A stretch of 64,000 bases of DNA from Platynereis dumerilii (GCA_026936325.1 JAPTHN010000012.1:39566537-39630536); one strand, 5' to 3'. Positions 34,953-47,452 are shown, counted from the stretch's first letter. A program made the numbers and translations. Notes: generated by a model not told the origin, from the sequence alone.

Positions 34953-36880
34953 TAATGAGCTGTCTCAGAGAAAATCATGCAATATCAGGGAATTTGTTCG
35001 GATGACGTTCTCGGAATGGCCTGAAATTTTACATAGTGACCAGACCACCTCTTAAACGAAGAATTGTGAAGTTGGAACTTCAAAACTCACAATACTTTTC
35101 TCACAGGGGGGCCTCAAAATAGGGGTGTCAGGAAACCATTTTTCACAGAAATCCTCATTTCTTCAACAAAAAAGTGGTCGATGTTCAGCCCTCTCTGGAT
35201 GCTAGAAAAAATTAACAAGAACTATCCAAACTGGGTTTGGATGAAGGCTAGCATTGTTTTTAACAATAAATCACCTGTATTTATTAATTTCACTAAAAAG
35301 GCTACTTTGGGGGGGTCATTCCGAAACTGCAGATTTTGTGTTTTTCAAAATTTGAAAAACATGCCATGCTTGGAGGGTAATTTCTCAATCTTGTGCGGGT
35401 CTAGGATTGACAATATTTGGTTAGAAAATTAGCAGAATACTTGGATTTTAGATATCTGGTGAGAAAACTGTGGGAAAATTTGAATTTTTAGAAAATGCAG
35501 CCATTTCAAAAACTGCAAATCTCCTAATTTTTGTAAAAAATCATGAATTTTCCATAGTCAATAGGTCGAAGTAGTACCAACACTATTATCATAATTTTGA
35601 TTGAAATTAATGAAAATTACCTTTATTCAGTAAATTATTTAAGTATCATCTGGAAAAAAAATTATTTTGTATCAAATTGGCTAATTTTCAAAATTTAGTT
35701 TTTCACAAAATTTTGATAAGTTGGCGGAAATGTATCAATTTTGTGGGCCTATGTCTGACATAGTAACACTTCCATGTTAAACAATTTCCATAATCATTCA
35801 TGGAAAAACACCTATATTTAGTAAATCAGGTGAGATAATTGTGGGAAATGGAGAAATTTTGAAAATATGGATACTCCAGGGGGTCACTCCGAAACTGCAG
35901 ATTTTGCTGTTTTTCAAAATTTGAAAAACATGCCATGTTAAGAGGGCAATTTCTCAAATTTGTGAGCACTTACATTGACCATATTTGGTTAGAAAATTGG
36001 CAAAACACTTGGATGTTATATATCTCTTGAGAAATTTGTGTGAAAATGTGAATTTTCAGATATTCAGTCATTTCAAAAACTGTAATTTTCCGAATTTTTG
36101 TAAAAAATCATGAAATTCCATAGTCAAAATGTCAAAGTAGTACCGACCCTATTATCATAATTGTGATTGAAATTAATGAAAATTACAATTATTCAGTAAA
36201 TAAGTTAATTTTCATGTGGAAAACCAATTATTTTGTATTGCACGGCTAATTTTCAAAATTTTGTTTTTTCGTAAATTTCGATAAGTTCCGGGAAATGTAT
36301 CAATTTTGATAAAATTTTGATATTTTTGATACATTAATGAAAATTACCTTTATTCAGTAAATTATTTAAGTATCATCTGGAAAAAAAATTATTTTGTATC
36401 AAATGGCTAATTTTCAAAATTTAGTTTTTCACAAATTTTGATAAGTTGGCGGAAATGTATCAATTTTGTGGGTCTATGTCTGACATAGTAACACTTCCAT
36501 GTTAAAACCAATTTTCACAATCATTCATGGAAAAACACCAATATTTAGTAAATCAGGGGAGATAATTGTGGGAAATGAAGAAATTTTGAAAATATGGATA
36601 CTCCAGGGGGGAGCACTTATATTAATCATATTTGGTTAGAAATTTGGCGGAAAACTTGGATTTTATATATGTGGTGAGAAAACTATGGGAAGATGTCAAT
36701 TCTCAAAAACTGAAATTTTCCGAATTTCCGTAAATAATCATGAAATTTCCATAGTCAGAAGGTCAAAGTAGTACTGACCGCATTTTCAAATTTTTTTCAC
36801 AAGTTACCGGAAATTCATCAGTTTTGTCTGACATAGTGATACTTCAGGAATCATTCATTCAACAAACTTTTTTTTCACCA
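34953..36880 (+). repeat. Left inverted arm, ~566-bp tandem units
   Basis: Pairs with 38730-40586. A period of about 566 bp is marked by 'ggggtca(t/c)tccgaaactgcag' at 35311 and 35879, with a partial unit at about 36600. An 83-codon ORF (35181-35432) starts MFSPLWMLEKINKNYP and is nearly identical to the one at 40116-40367 in the other arm (two residue changes). I see no family resemblance, and the AAATTT-rich composition suggests satellite. Confidence 0.8.
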
Positions 36881-37549
36881 AAAATCCATAGCCCCTTTAA
36901 CCAAAAGATTATCCGTTTCCTAAATAGGAGGTAATTTTGGGAAATCGTCATATTTTCTTGGAGGTGGCACTATACCAAGGTCACAGAAATATGTCAGGCC
37001 TCATTATGAGATTAGCCATTGAGCCTCATTCTGAGGTTAGCAAGATGGCGGCCTGAGGACCCAGCAGGGTGGGCAGAAGCAGTGAGATTAAATGAGGATG
37101 AATAAGAAAGAATAGATTAGAGAATGCGCTTTCTTGAATCTCCCCTTTCAAGTGTAATCACAATTTTGTTAAAAAATAATAATTTTGGACTGGCTAAATG
37201 CTATGTGGCAACAGGCCTGGGGAGGGTGAGTGACACCAACACCATCTGGTATATATCGGACACGCACATCAATGCACGGTTGCTGCTGATGCTCATCAAA
37301 ACGCTATTTATTCCGCTGTTTCTGTCATCATCAATGTGATGGTTTTTTGGGGTCATTTGATGGAACTTTTGTAAAGTGACCCTAGACAAAAAAAGGACTT
37401 TTAAAACAGGGTTACATAATGGCAAATGTATGCTGTTAAGATTTAGGTGATTTTTGCATGAGTGTAATTGGAGTTACCCTAAATGATGAGATTATTTATT
37501 TTGAATGTAGATTCTCGATCTCCGGAGTCTGGATTCATAAGAGTGATGA

Positions 37550-37742
37550 ATTTACAGTCAGGAGAATTGGTATAAATTGTCAGAATTTTTGGCAACTTCG
37601 CATCGTCTTCATCGTGAATGTGACAGAGGACTAGAGCTTGCATGACGACTCAGCCTCACAGCACATTCACTGATGAAGACGATGAGAAATTGTCGAAAAT
37701 TCTGACAATTTATACCAATTTTGCTGAAGGTAAATTTATCAC
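37550..37742. mobile_element. Foldback MITE, 193 bp, in the centre of the insertion
   Basis: About 70-base inverted ends (GTGAT(A/G)AATTTAC, GGTATAAATTGTCAGAATTT, CATCGTCTTCATC) surround a short centre. No target duplication was resolved. Confidence 0.7.
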
Positions 37743-37934
37743 TATAATTATTTATTTGTTTCATTAGCATTTCTTGATAGTTCTCCCCGGATCAAGCAGT
37801 TCATGTCTTATGACGTCACAATGACCATTGTCATAAATATATTGTTACAAGTTAACAATTTCTTACAGTGGTGATGATGTTATATGAGCTCACCTAGCAC
37901 AAGAACAGCTCATTCTGTTTGGTGCTCCTGTCTC

Positions 37935-38239
37935 GGGCTGCTGGGTGGCCAAGTGGCTAAGGTGTCTGCCTGCTCCGCTGAAGGTCTTGGCTTGCATGGG
38001 TTCGAACCCCAGGTAGGGAGCCTAAAGTTTTCAGTGCACCTTCATGAGCAAAATCCCAGCTGGATGTCATTCGGATGAGACGTTAAATTGGCGGCACCTT
38101 GTATCAGTATCTATGCTGGGCAAGTAAAAGATCCCTCACATAGTATGTGTGTAGCATTTTAAGGACTCCTGCTCTCTCTTCCATCTCATCAATCAACCCT
38201 CGTGAGTGCCCAGAACGGCTTAGAGGGCTGCACTTACCA
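37935..38239 (+). mobile_element. SINE family C
   Basis: The tRNA-like head has box A TGGCCAAGTGGCTAAGG, a long variable region as in Leu/Ser tRNAs, and box B GGTTCGAACCC. The body contains 'gatgagacgttaaattggcgg' (38075 on) and 'tgctgggcaagtaaaagatccc'. The copy ends directly in the TATC array, which probably grew from its 3' tail. Confidence 0.85.
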
Positions 38240-38269
38240 TATCTGTCTATCTATCTATCTATCCACCTT

Positions 38270-38361
<92 letters not shown>
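38240..38361. repeat. TATC microsatellite at a SINE tail
   Basis: About 29 units with one impure stretch near 38265. Confidence 0.95.
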
Positions 38362-38729
38362 CTGTGACTGCCTAAACAAGAAGTGCCAGTAATTGCTATA
38401 AAAAGTGGAGCTAATATTTAAGTCACAGTTTAGTTCAGTAATTTATTTAAATACCTAAAATACCTTCCAAAATAGCCTTAAAATTTCAGTCTTGTTTATA
38501 ACAACCTCTAATGACACATTTCAGGGATTTAAGTCAACATATAAATGTATGCAACATTGAAAATAATCATTTCCATACCCCCTGATTGTAAGAAGTGAAT
38601 AAAAATTAAAAGTTAATGACTGAAACGGATCACCCAAGTAAGAAATCATGACAACACTTTGTTGATAATCAAAATTGGATAAAAAAATAAGAGTGATAAG
38701 CAAAATTGTTGGGAAATGAAGTGTTATTA

Positions 38730-40586
38730 TATATCAGACTTAGGCCCACAAAGTTGAAACATTATCGAAACTCAATAACACTTCTGAAAATTTTATTTAT
38801 AGTATTAGACCTGTGATACAAAATGATTTTTTTTGCAGACAAAACTTTGACCTTTTAACTATGGATATTTCATGAATTTTTACAGAAATTTGTAAAATTA
38901 CAGTTTTTGAAATAGCTGAATTTTTGAAATTTCAAATTTTCCCACAAATTTCTCACCAGATATATGAAATCAAAGTATTCTGCCAATTTTCTGAACAAAT
39001 ATAGTCAATGTGAGTGCTCACCAATTTGAGAAATTGCCCTCTAAACATGGGATGTTTTTCAAATTTAGAAAAACAGAAAAATCTGCTAGTTCGGAGTGAC
39101 CCCCCTGGAGTATCCATATTTTCAAAATATCTGCATTTCCCACAATTTTCTCCCCTGATTTACTAAATATAGGTGTTCTTTCGGAGTGATCATGTGAAAT
39201 GGCTAAAATGGAAGTGTTGCAATGTCAGAATTGGGCCCTCAAAATTGATAAATTTCCACCAACTTATCAAAATTAGTGAAAAATTCAATTTTGAAAATTA
39301 TCCCTATGATACCAATGAATTATTTTTTCAGATGAAACTATTACTAATTTACTGCATAATCGGTTTTTTTATTATTAAAATCAAATTATGAAAATAGGAT
39401 TGGTACTACATTGACCTTTTGACTGTCGGAATTTCATGATTTTTTACGGAAATTCGGAAAATTACAGTTTTTGAAATGGCTGAATTTTCTGAAAATTCAA
39501 ATTTTCCCACGGTTTTCTCACCAGATATCTAAAATCCAAGTATTCTGCTAATTTTCTAACCAAATATTGTCAATCCTAGACCCGCAAAAATTTGAGAAAT
39601 TGCCTTCTTAACATGACACGTTTTTCAAATTTTGAAAAACAGCAAAATCTGCAGTTTCGGAGTGACCCCCTGGAGTATCCATATTTTCAAAATTTCTGCA
39701 TTTCCCACAATTATCTCCCCTGATTTACTAAATATAGGTGTTTTTCCATGAATGATCATGGAAATTGTTTAACATGGAAGTGTTACTATGTCAGACATAG
39801 GCCCTCAAAATTGATACATTTCAGCCAACTTATCAAAATTTGTGAAAAACTAAATTTTGAAAATTAGCCGTTTGATACAAAATAATTGTTTTTTCCAGAT
39901 GAAACTTAAATAATTTACTGAATAATTGTGATTTCCATTAATTTCAATCACAATTATGATAATAGGGTAAGTACTACTTTGACCTTTTGACTATGGAAAT
40001 TTCATGATTTTTTATGGAAATTCGGAAAATTACAGTTTTTGAAATGGCTGAATTTTCTAAAAATTCAAATTTTCCCACGGTTTTCTCACCAGATTTCTAA
40101 ATTCCAAGTATTCTGCTAATTTTCTAACCAAATATTGTCTATCCTAGACCCGCACAAGATTGAGAAATTGCCCTCCAAATATGGCATGTTTTTCAAATTT
40201 TGAAAAACACAAAATCTGCAGTTTCGGAGTGACCCCCCCAAAGTAGCCTTTTTAGTGAAATTAATAAATACAGGTGATTTATTGTTAAAAACAATGCTAG
40301 CCTTCATCCAAACCCAGTTTGGATAGTTCTTGTTAATTTTTTCTAGCATCCAGAGAGGGCTGAACATCGACCACGTTTTTATTGAAGAAATGAGGATTTC
40401 TGTGAAAAATGGCTTCCCGACACCCCTATTTTGAGGCCCCCCTGTGAGAAAAGTATTCTGAGTTTTGAAGTTCCAACTTCACATTTCTTCGTTTAAGAGG
40501 TGGTCTGGTGCCTCTGCAAAATTTTAGGCCATTCCGAGAACGTCATCCGAACAGCTCTGCATGATTTTCTCTGAGACAGCTCATTA
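38730..40586 (-). repeat. Right inverted arm, ~566-bp tandem units
   Basis: Reverse complement of 34953-36880. The 'gcagtttcggagtgacccc' marker lies at about 39650 and 40219 (and diverged at 39087). It carries the minus-strand copy of the 83-codon ORF at 40116-40367. Confidence 0.8.
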
Positions 40587-40933
40587 ATCAGATTATGGCC
40601 CCCATGTGTTAACGAGATTATGGCCCTCCATGAATTATGGCATATGAAGGCCCTGAAAAAAGCAGTTAACGGCCTACTTAATGCATGGCCAAGTATATAA
40701 TAATGCGTTGTATACTCAATGGTTTTTTGTATACTCAATGGTTTGATCATTGTCCATGATGTCATTGCATTGTTTACCATTGTGACGTCATGGCCATGGT
40801 GATGTCACAACATTGTGACATCATCAGTTGAGCTGCTGTCTGTGCTCTGATTGGCTGAGACCACTGTTGAGTATTAATCATCAGAGTGAAGTTCAGCTTT
40901 CTTTTGAGTTACAATATGGGGTATAAATAAGAC

Positions 40934-41092
40934 CAAATGGTTGTATGGTGGTATTTTGAGCTGTACTCCCACTCGTGAAGATATCCTGAGTCCTCTGTAC
41001 CCACTCGTGCTGACGCACTCGTGGGTACAGAGGACTCAGGATATCTTCAACTCGTGGAGTACATCTCAAAATACCACCATACCCATTTGGTC
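40934..41092. repeat. Foldback hairpin at right end of the insertion
   Basis: Near-perfect 75-base arms begin CCAAATGG and end ACCCACTCGTG, with a four-base centre (ctga). Arms this similar suggest a recent or gene-converted structure. Confidence 0.9.
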
Positions 41093-41099
41093 TAATTAT

Positions 41100-42605
41100 A
41101 ATACCTAATATTTTCTTTCTTTGTATATATATGATCATGACCCAACCAAAATCAAAAGATTTTGTTTTGTCAAATGATGAGAGACCTGTTTATCAAATCA
41201 GTGTTATACTGTAGTATTTCAAAAGGAAATCATGCAACAGAGCATTATGTGCCTACTAATTCTCTCTTTATAACGTTAATTTACTACCTCGTTTCTTACA
41301 AATATATCACTTCAGCTCATGACTTGCAAATCTGATTCAATCTATTGTTATTTAGGTTTTATAGCTTCTTAACAAAGGAACATTCATTTCTACCATGACA
41401 ACATTTCATTAACATTGTTGCTGAGTGGTTCTTTGGCAGTTAATTCGAAAGCCATGCTATGTCTGTTGTTTCTTAGATTATATGTAAATCATCTCTGACA
41501 TGCAAAGTATTACACAGTGAATTTTGGTGAAGAATATTTATAATCATAATTTTACATTAAAACGGCTATTACCTGCAACATACATGTATTCAGACATATG
41601 GTGCCCTTCATCAAACATTTATATGTTTTGTACCACAAAATATATTTCTGAAAAGCATAAGGAAATGCATAATATTTCCTTTTTTGTAAATACATAATTA
41701 TGACTAAACCAAAATCAAAGATTTTGTTTTGTCAAATGATGAGAGACCTGTTTATCAAATCAATGTTATATTATAGTATTTCAAAAGGAAATTATGCAAC
41801 AAAGTATTAAGTTACTACTAACTCTCTCTTTATAAAATTTAGTTCTTCGTATCTTTAACAAATAAATCACTTCAGCTCATGACTTGCAAATCTGATTCAA
41901 TCTTTTGTTGCTTCAGGTTTTGTGGCTTCTTGACAAAGAAAGATTTATTTCTATCATGGCGTGTTTCATTAACATTGTTGACTTGAAATTATAGATTCTT
42001 GCCCAATCATCTTGCAAAAGAAGTTTTATCACACTCAATTTTCTCAGGGTTTTTACTCATAATATATCTCAAAAATGATTTTTTTGATATCTTTCACATA
42101 TAATGATATATATTTAAACTCCTACCTCTCAGTGTTGGCTTCAAGTCACCAACCTTCCTTACTTAAATGATTTTTGTCTAGGATTTTTCTCTAAATTTTC
42201 TTCTTCTTTTTTCTTGCTAGTGAAATTGGATTTTTCAACGATGACTTTAATTTCCTCTCATCATATTTAAGTTGGTTTCATGTGAAGAATTTAAATGAGG
42301 CAGTAAGATATGAGATTGTTAATAAACTACAGATTGTATGTAATTTCATACAAGTCAGCCTTCTTAAAATTAATGTTATATTTCATTTTCATGTAATTTG
42401 CTACATTGTCAGAGTTGTGAATGTAACTTAATTTCCTTTCAAGTAATTTCAGCTGCATTTATCATTTTGAATTGAATTGTAGAATGATTGGCACATATAG
42501 AATGCTGTTCGGTCAAGCAATGTGGGTTACAAACACCTACAACATTATTTTCTGGGAAAGATTTATTTTAGATCTATTTCAAACAAGATATTATATAAAG
42601 TTGTT
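41100..42605 (+). repeat. Segmental duplicate block D, right part
   Basis: Matches block C from 20866 on. It contains an extra local direct repeat: 41560-41990 repeats sequence related to 33975-34046 plus 41100-41530. Similarity to C stops at about 42603. Confidence 0.75.
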
Positions 42606-42764
42606 GGTTCGAATGACACCAATGTCCTGTGTGTCTTGAGAGTGAGGTTCATAGACAGCAACTCGGACCAAATGTCAGATGCTTTCTTTGCGCGGGTCTA
42701 CAGTCTCAGCTCCATGGACCCTTCAACCCCGATCTATCTTCCTTATATTCACCAGACACCATGA
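42606..42764 (+). CDS. Possible exon fragment next to the block D edge
   Basis: Continuous frame reading VGSNDTNVLCVLRVRFIDSN, then SDQMSDAFFARVYSLSSMDP and a stop at 42762-42764. Base and codon use look more coding-like than the flanks, but there is no good splice acceptor or identified family. It begins exactly where block C similarity ends. Confidence 0.2.
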   Translation, partial: GSNDTNVLCVLRVRFIDSNSDQMSDAFFARVYSLSSMDPSTPIYLPYIHQTP

Positions 42765-43219
42765 GACCTTCTACTGATGCATCTTTCTTGAATTTCCCAA
42801 AGAATAATCCGATGAAGGCTTGAATTACTGAGGTCAACTGAGCCATATGTCAACCCCTGTCTGAATGAGTAACACTGTTGGAATATACTCAGTAACAGAT
42901 CTTAGAGTTGGAAATATTTTCTCTTCCACAGGCTTGTTAACCTGGTATTACCACATTGGTTTTGAACCAGTATTTTACTTTATCACAATGGTTTGCACCA
43001 GTATTTCACTGTAATTATGCTCCCCCTGCCGTACCCTTCCAATACACAATTTATTCATTAATATGATTTTTTCTTTCACAAACACACTGTTGCTTGACTC
43101 CAAATTAGAATGCTATATCCTGTAAATTCTGAATAAACCTGATTAAGATTCAGCAATGACAATCTTTCGTGGAAAAAGATCTTTATTTTTAAATACTGCC
43201 ATTGCATTATCCACTTACA
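42765..43219. other. No feature recognised
   Basis: AT-rich spacer; a short near-repeat of 'accagtatttcac/tacttt' lies around 42965-43010. Confidence 0.45.
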
Positions 43220-43221
43220 TA

Positions 43222-43619
43222 CACTCCTGCTCATCAATATGGAATACTTTTTTGGAAAAGAAGTGTCATATAAAAGTAAATTTCAGAGTGTGAATGAAAT
43301 AAAGGTCCATCGTAAAGGTCATCATCTTTTCTAATCACTCTCTGAAAGCCTCAACTACAATTTTTGTAAGAAGTTTCAATTTTTGGTTGAATGCACCTCA
43401 CCTTAGAAAACCCTCTGAATTTCCATATTTCGTGCTGCTGTAACTTTTCCTGGGGTTAACGCTGCAGCATGCGTTTTACATGACAGCATGTTCTTCCCTT
43501 TAGCGGTCATTAGAAGTAGTTACCATTGAATCAGACCATCATGTGCTCCAGCAGAAGTTGCTAAAGTTGTCAATTTCAATGGAGAATGTTGAAGTATTCC
43601 ATATTTATGAGCAACGGTG
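43222..43619. mobile_element. Mariner-like MITE, 398 bp
   Basis: Ends CACTCCTGCTCATCAATATGG and, inverted, CACCGTTGCTCATAAATATGG, continuing as AATACTT. TA flanks both ends (43220-43221, 43620-43621). The size and lack of a transposase ORF mark it as non-autonomous. Confidence 0.75.
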
Positions 43620-43949
43620 TACATCATGCTTGGGTGGCAGAAAATAGCACTACAGTTGACTGAAAATTAACTAGAGGATATCGACTCGCCGAGGCTTTAA
43701 CATTTAAGCCTCCATAAACAGCAAACTTTGAATAACGCTTAAATCAGCTCTATTCAAATTTAACTCTACTTTAGTCAGAATATATGGTGCTAAAATCCTG
43801 ACAATGCAGTTTAGCAAATCATCATAAACAATGGAAATCACCATAATTAGAGGAATGATGTATCTAGATGTTGGGTTGTTGCCATGGTACCCAACTGTAA
43901 TGGGTTTTCTTTGTTAGACGCATTTGTTGTCTTCACTATATCAGAACTA

Positions 43950-44184
43950 AGATCAAGCACATTTAATCTTTAGCTTCTCGAATCGACTGACTAAACAGAT
44001 TTTTGGCCTTGGGAAAAAAAAATTGAGCTTACCAATAATTCTTATCAAATTATTATTATTATTATCTATTCGTACAGATTATATTATGTAGGATTGAGAT
44101 TAAGGTTGTTGTTATGCCCTCAACCGATCACGGGAAAAATGCCTCGAAAAGATCTGAGAAGCTAATGATCAGTTATGTCTGGCC
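43950..44184. mobile_element. Harbinger-like MITE, diverged copy
   Basis: The right end (ATCAGTTATGTCTGGCC) and the inner 'tttagcttctcg' / 'gagaagcta' pair match the 202-bp family. The left tip is decayed, and an ATT microsatellite lengthens the centre. Confidence 0.65.
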
Positions 44185-44366
44185 TACAATTTTTAAGTAA
44201 TTTACACCAACACTGTGACATTGTCACAATGTTAGATCACAAAGATCTACACTCTAAACCTTGTTGTATGAAAAAGTATATTCCTGAAGCGTTATAATTG
44301 TTTCCAGAGACCTTGACTCTCCAGCAAAATTATGATGCTTTGCCCAGCTCCATAATTTGAGTAATA

Positions 44367-44623
44367 AACTCAGCAACATTAAAAAGGCACTATACTGAAA
44401 AGGCTTAAAATAGTAGGAGATTGAGATTTTGTGACTTTCATTTTCGACAGTATACCACGATGATTTTATTTCACATAAAAGTACTGCCCTTAGTGATTTG
44501 AAAATTTGTGTGAATATACCTGATGGCAACTACTAGAGGTGTGCAAACCTTCGTCTTGATACTTTAAGAGAAAGTACTATTTTTAGCCTTTTTGGAAGTG
44601 TGCGTTTTTAATGTTGCTGAGTT
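44367..44623. mobile_element. TA-flanked MITE, 257 bp
   Basis: Inverted ends of about 50 bases begin AACTCAGCAACATTAAAAA and include 'aaaggct(t)aaaatagtac'. TA lies at 44365-44366 and 44624-44625. A related end (AACTCAACAACATCAAAAAGG) lies at about 54225-54247, minus sense. Confidence 0.75.
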
Positions 44624-44635
44624 TATCTTGCTAGA

Positions 44636-44872
44636 TTGAAAAATCGTGACTGCCCTTTACTCTTGCACAAATGTTTAGCCATTCAAATGCAATTGAAAGA
44701 TAAAGGTGCACCTTGTTGGCTCACTAGACTCAGAAAAATAGCTGCACATGTTGGTATTGACTTGTTGAATTTTGACTTAAATAAATCAATTGCCCTTATG
44801 TTTCATCAAGCAAAAGGCACTGTGATGACTAAGATGAATGACAACTTAGAATTTCCAAAACTTAGAATATAA
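44636..44872 (+). pseudogene. Possible LINE C-terminal fragment
   Basis: Open frame reading RDCPLLLHKCLAIQMQLKDK, then GAPCWLTRLRKIAAHVGIDL. The 'cysteine-poor helix plus W..R.RK' style recalls the region after the RT thumb in some LINE proteins. It starts 12 bases after the MITE at 44367-44623, which may have split it. Low confidence. Confidence 0.3.
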
Positions 44873-44879
44873 TATGTAG

Positions 44880-46259
44880 ATGGCAATGCCATAGATTCGC
44901 GGAGCTCAAATCTGTAATTTTAATTTATTTAAAACCAAGTTTTGTTTTACCTAAACTGTTTGTAAGAAGATCATGCCAGCAAGGCAGCATCTGTTAGCAG
45001 TGGTCAGTTCAGCCATTTTTCCCAGGTGTGGCGCTGTAGGCACGAAAATATGCTAGTGGCGACATCTGTCAATGATTTTGGCAAAGGCCTTTCTGCAGAC
45101 GACAAAAACAAGCGTGAAAACACTTAAATAAAGTTTTAAAAGTTTTCAGAAGATAGTTAAGCACCAAATGGGATTATTGAGACATCGCTGAGACATTGCA
45201 GACTACTCCAGGTAGGCTAATACCTTAACGAAACTAACTGGTGGATCAGGGACCAACTCCAACGCAGGTACAGGCTGTCCTTCATTCTCAGTCCACTGCT
45301 GACTGACAGATTGAAAATGAGCTCTTGTTGCACTAAGTTCGCTGACGCTACGGGCGGCTTCGCCACCCTTCGCTCCGTGAATATAAAACCTTTAAAGTGG
45401 ATATGCGAATCGAACCGTATCTCAACCATAATCTTCCTAGAGCTACTACTTACACCAATATTGCCCTCTTTGGACTAAGTTCTCATAACCTAATATCTGT
45501 TGGTTTCCATGGTAACCAAGGAGTTCAAAACGATTGTGGAAGTCAGTAACATGAACTTGATAAAATTTGTTAAATATTTGGTAGAATCGGTTGTATATTT
45601 ATATCTTATAGTAAGTAGTTATATGATCAAACAGTAACAATGCCACGAAGTCATAATTCTGTTTGAATTGAACAGTGGATACTCAGCCACATTTTCAGTC
45701 AACACTCCAAGAGTATACTACCTACATACTTATGTGAGGCATCATTGGAAAGCTGAGAACAAGGGCTTTCAATATGATACAACAGTTAATCTATATATTC
45801 TTAATTCTGCATGATACAATAGATTGCATCCTGATATATTGAATTTCTCACACATTTGTTATGATTCAAAGGTCACCATAGCAACAGGATTACAACCTAA
45901 ACTAAATATATTTTCCTAATATGTGACCCACACTAAGTGGTACCATAATGCATGGTTGAATTGATTACCACAGTTTAATTAGTCAGACAACATCTTTATT
46001 ATATGTTGTACATAACCTTCTCTGAATTGATAGACTTGTTGCCATGGAAACAGTTGCCGCTGGTTTCGCCATAAGTTTCATAAATTTTCAAAGTCAATTC
46101 CTGAAAGTAGAAATTCTGGGGAAAATTTTGGTGTATGACACTTTGTGTTCTACTCCGGTGATCACTTGTCTCTAGGAATACTCTCCTCTGCTGCTCCACT
46201 ATAAACATTGAACCAGGTAGGCACCTTTAGACATCATGTTGAACAACAAATAAAGAAGG
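44880..46259. other. No feature recognised
   Basis: Short ORFs only. Nothing matching the window's repeat families was seen. Confidence 0.4.
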
Positions 46260-46800
46260 TACAGAAGCGTATGTTTAGTCTATAAGATGTATGAAGAAAC
46301 TTGATGTAGATTCTCGTATTATCTGCCTATTTCTTAATGCTGCAATTGCATCTGTTCTTTTGTATGACTGTGTTTCTTTTTACGGAATGTTGAGTAAATA
46401 TTTAAGAACTGATATCAAGAGACCACGCAGAATTTGTTGCAGAATATTAAATGCATCAGGGGCAGAACCTGATGACTTTAATGTAGTGTACAATTCTAGA
46501 ACGGTGAGTAAGGCAAATGGAATCATGAAGGATCTTAGTCATCCCCTTCATACATAGTGAGTTCGAATTACTGCCAAGTGCCAGAAGGCTGCGAGTTAAG
46601 TTTGGCAGAACATCCCGGTACAAAGATACTTTCGTACCAAAAGCCATTGTTACGCAAAATTCTATAAGTTGAAGACATTTCCTTATTTCCTTATATGCTT
46701 GTATACATTTTTTCTTTGTTTACTGACTGTACCAGTGTGTACCACACAAAAGAATTTCACGCATGTGACCAATAAATTATCTGTGTAACTGTGTCTGTGT
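46260..46800 (+). mobile_element. LINE 3' fragment, Rex1/CR1-like
   Basis: Residues in 46291-46557 (FLNAAIASVLLYDCVSFYG, then IKRPRRICCRILNAS) align in order with the C-terminal part of the 14690-15646 protein (FYKSIVESVMNFAIVTWYG, then KLVKMIRAARKMG). The frame breaks after KDLSHPLHT, and further matching residues (SGRRLRV-like) follow in another frame. The end is a short UTR with 'aataaatta' and TGTGTATC-type repeats. Confidence 0.7.
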
Positions 46801-47053
46801 ATCTGTGCACAAGTGCCCTTGTGTTCCGGCAGAAAATCGAATTACTGAGAAATGCAATTTAAACCTTGTGGAGGATGAATTCCATTGCTTAATGACTTGT
46901 CCAAAATGGCTGGATTCTAGAGATAAATTATTCAATGTAGCATCTATGTCGATCAATGGTTTTTTACAGCTGCTTGCAGCCTGTATTACGAGAGGAGTTT
47001 CAGGAAAACTTATGACAACTGCCCTGGTCGTGCTGTTTCACCTATGTCATTAA
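46801..47053 (+). pseudogene. LINE-type Cys/His C-terminal fragment
   Basis: Open frame with C..C....N......C....VEDEFHCLMTCPKW..SR..LF. The VEDE-H-CP pattern is the usual C-terminal zinc-knuckle-like end of several LINE clades. It abuts the fragment at 46260-46800, but the join looks like a separate insertion. Confidence 0.6.
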
Positions 47054-47260
47054 AACTTGGCATGCAGTCTGAATAGAATATTATCTTGCTTCCATCAACT
47101 TTTGGTCAACTTCTGTGACAATAAATTTTTATTTCCTAAACTAAAATGTACATTTTTCCCGCGAATTTTAAATGTTCTGCTGCAGTGATGGCAGCTGCCA
47201 AGTGCCAGCCAGGGGGATAGTTTACAAATTCATTAAAAAGCTTAAACCAATAAAAGAAGA

Positions 47261-47452
47261 GAAGGAGAAAGGAATGAAAGAAGGAAGGAAGGAATGAAGT
47301 AAGGAAGGAAGGAAAGAAGGAAGGAATGAAGGAAAGAAGGAAGCATGAAGGAAGGGTGATATATAGACAAATATAGATAGTTAGATAGTTAGATAGATAG
47401 ATAGATAGATAGATAGATATATAGATAGATATATAGATGGCCAGATAGGTAT
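47261..47452. repeat. GAAG and GATA microsatellites
   Basis: (GAAG/GGAA)n at 47261-47356 is followed by (GATA)n at 47380-47440. Confidence 0.95.

Larger units (their letters stand above)
34047..41099. mobile_element. 7.05-kb composite insertion with giant inverted arms
   Basis: AATACC occurs at 34041-34046 and 41100-41105. The block C site (20866-20871) has it once and reads straight through, so this whole stretch entered as one unit or grew at one site. From outside in: a hairpin at each end (34126-34253; 40934-41092), then inverted arms (34953-36880 and 38730-40586), then a central 1.8 kb holding a foldback element and a SINE. No transposase is recognised. The six-base target and foldback architecture do not point to a single superfamily. 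Confidence 0.7.

Noticed and set aside
34047-41099. Virus-like or LTR-type element
   Set aside because: The repeats are inverted, not direct. No reverse transcriptase, protease, integrase or capsid-like frame is visible.
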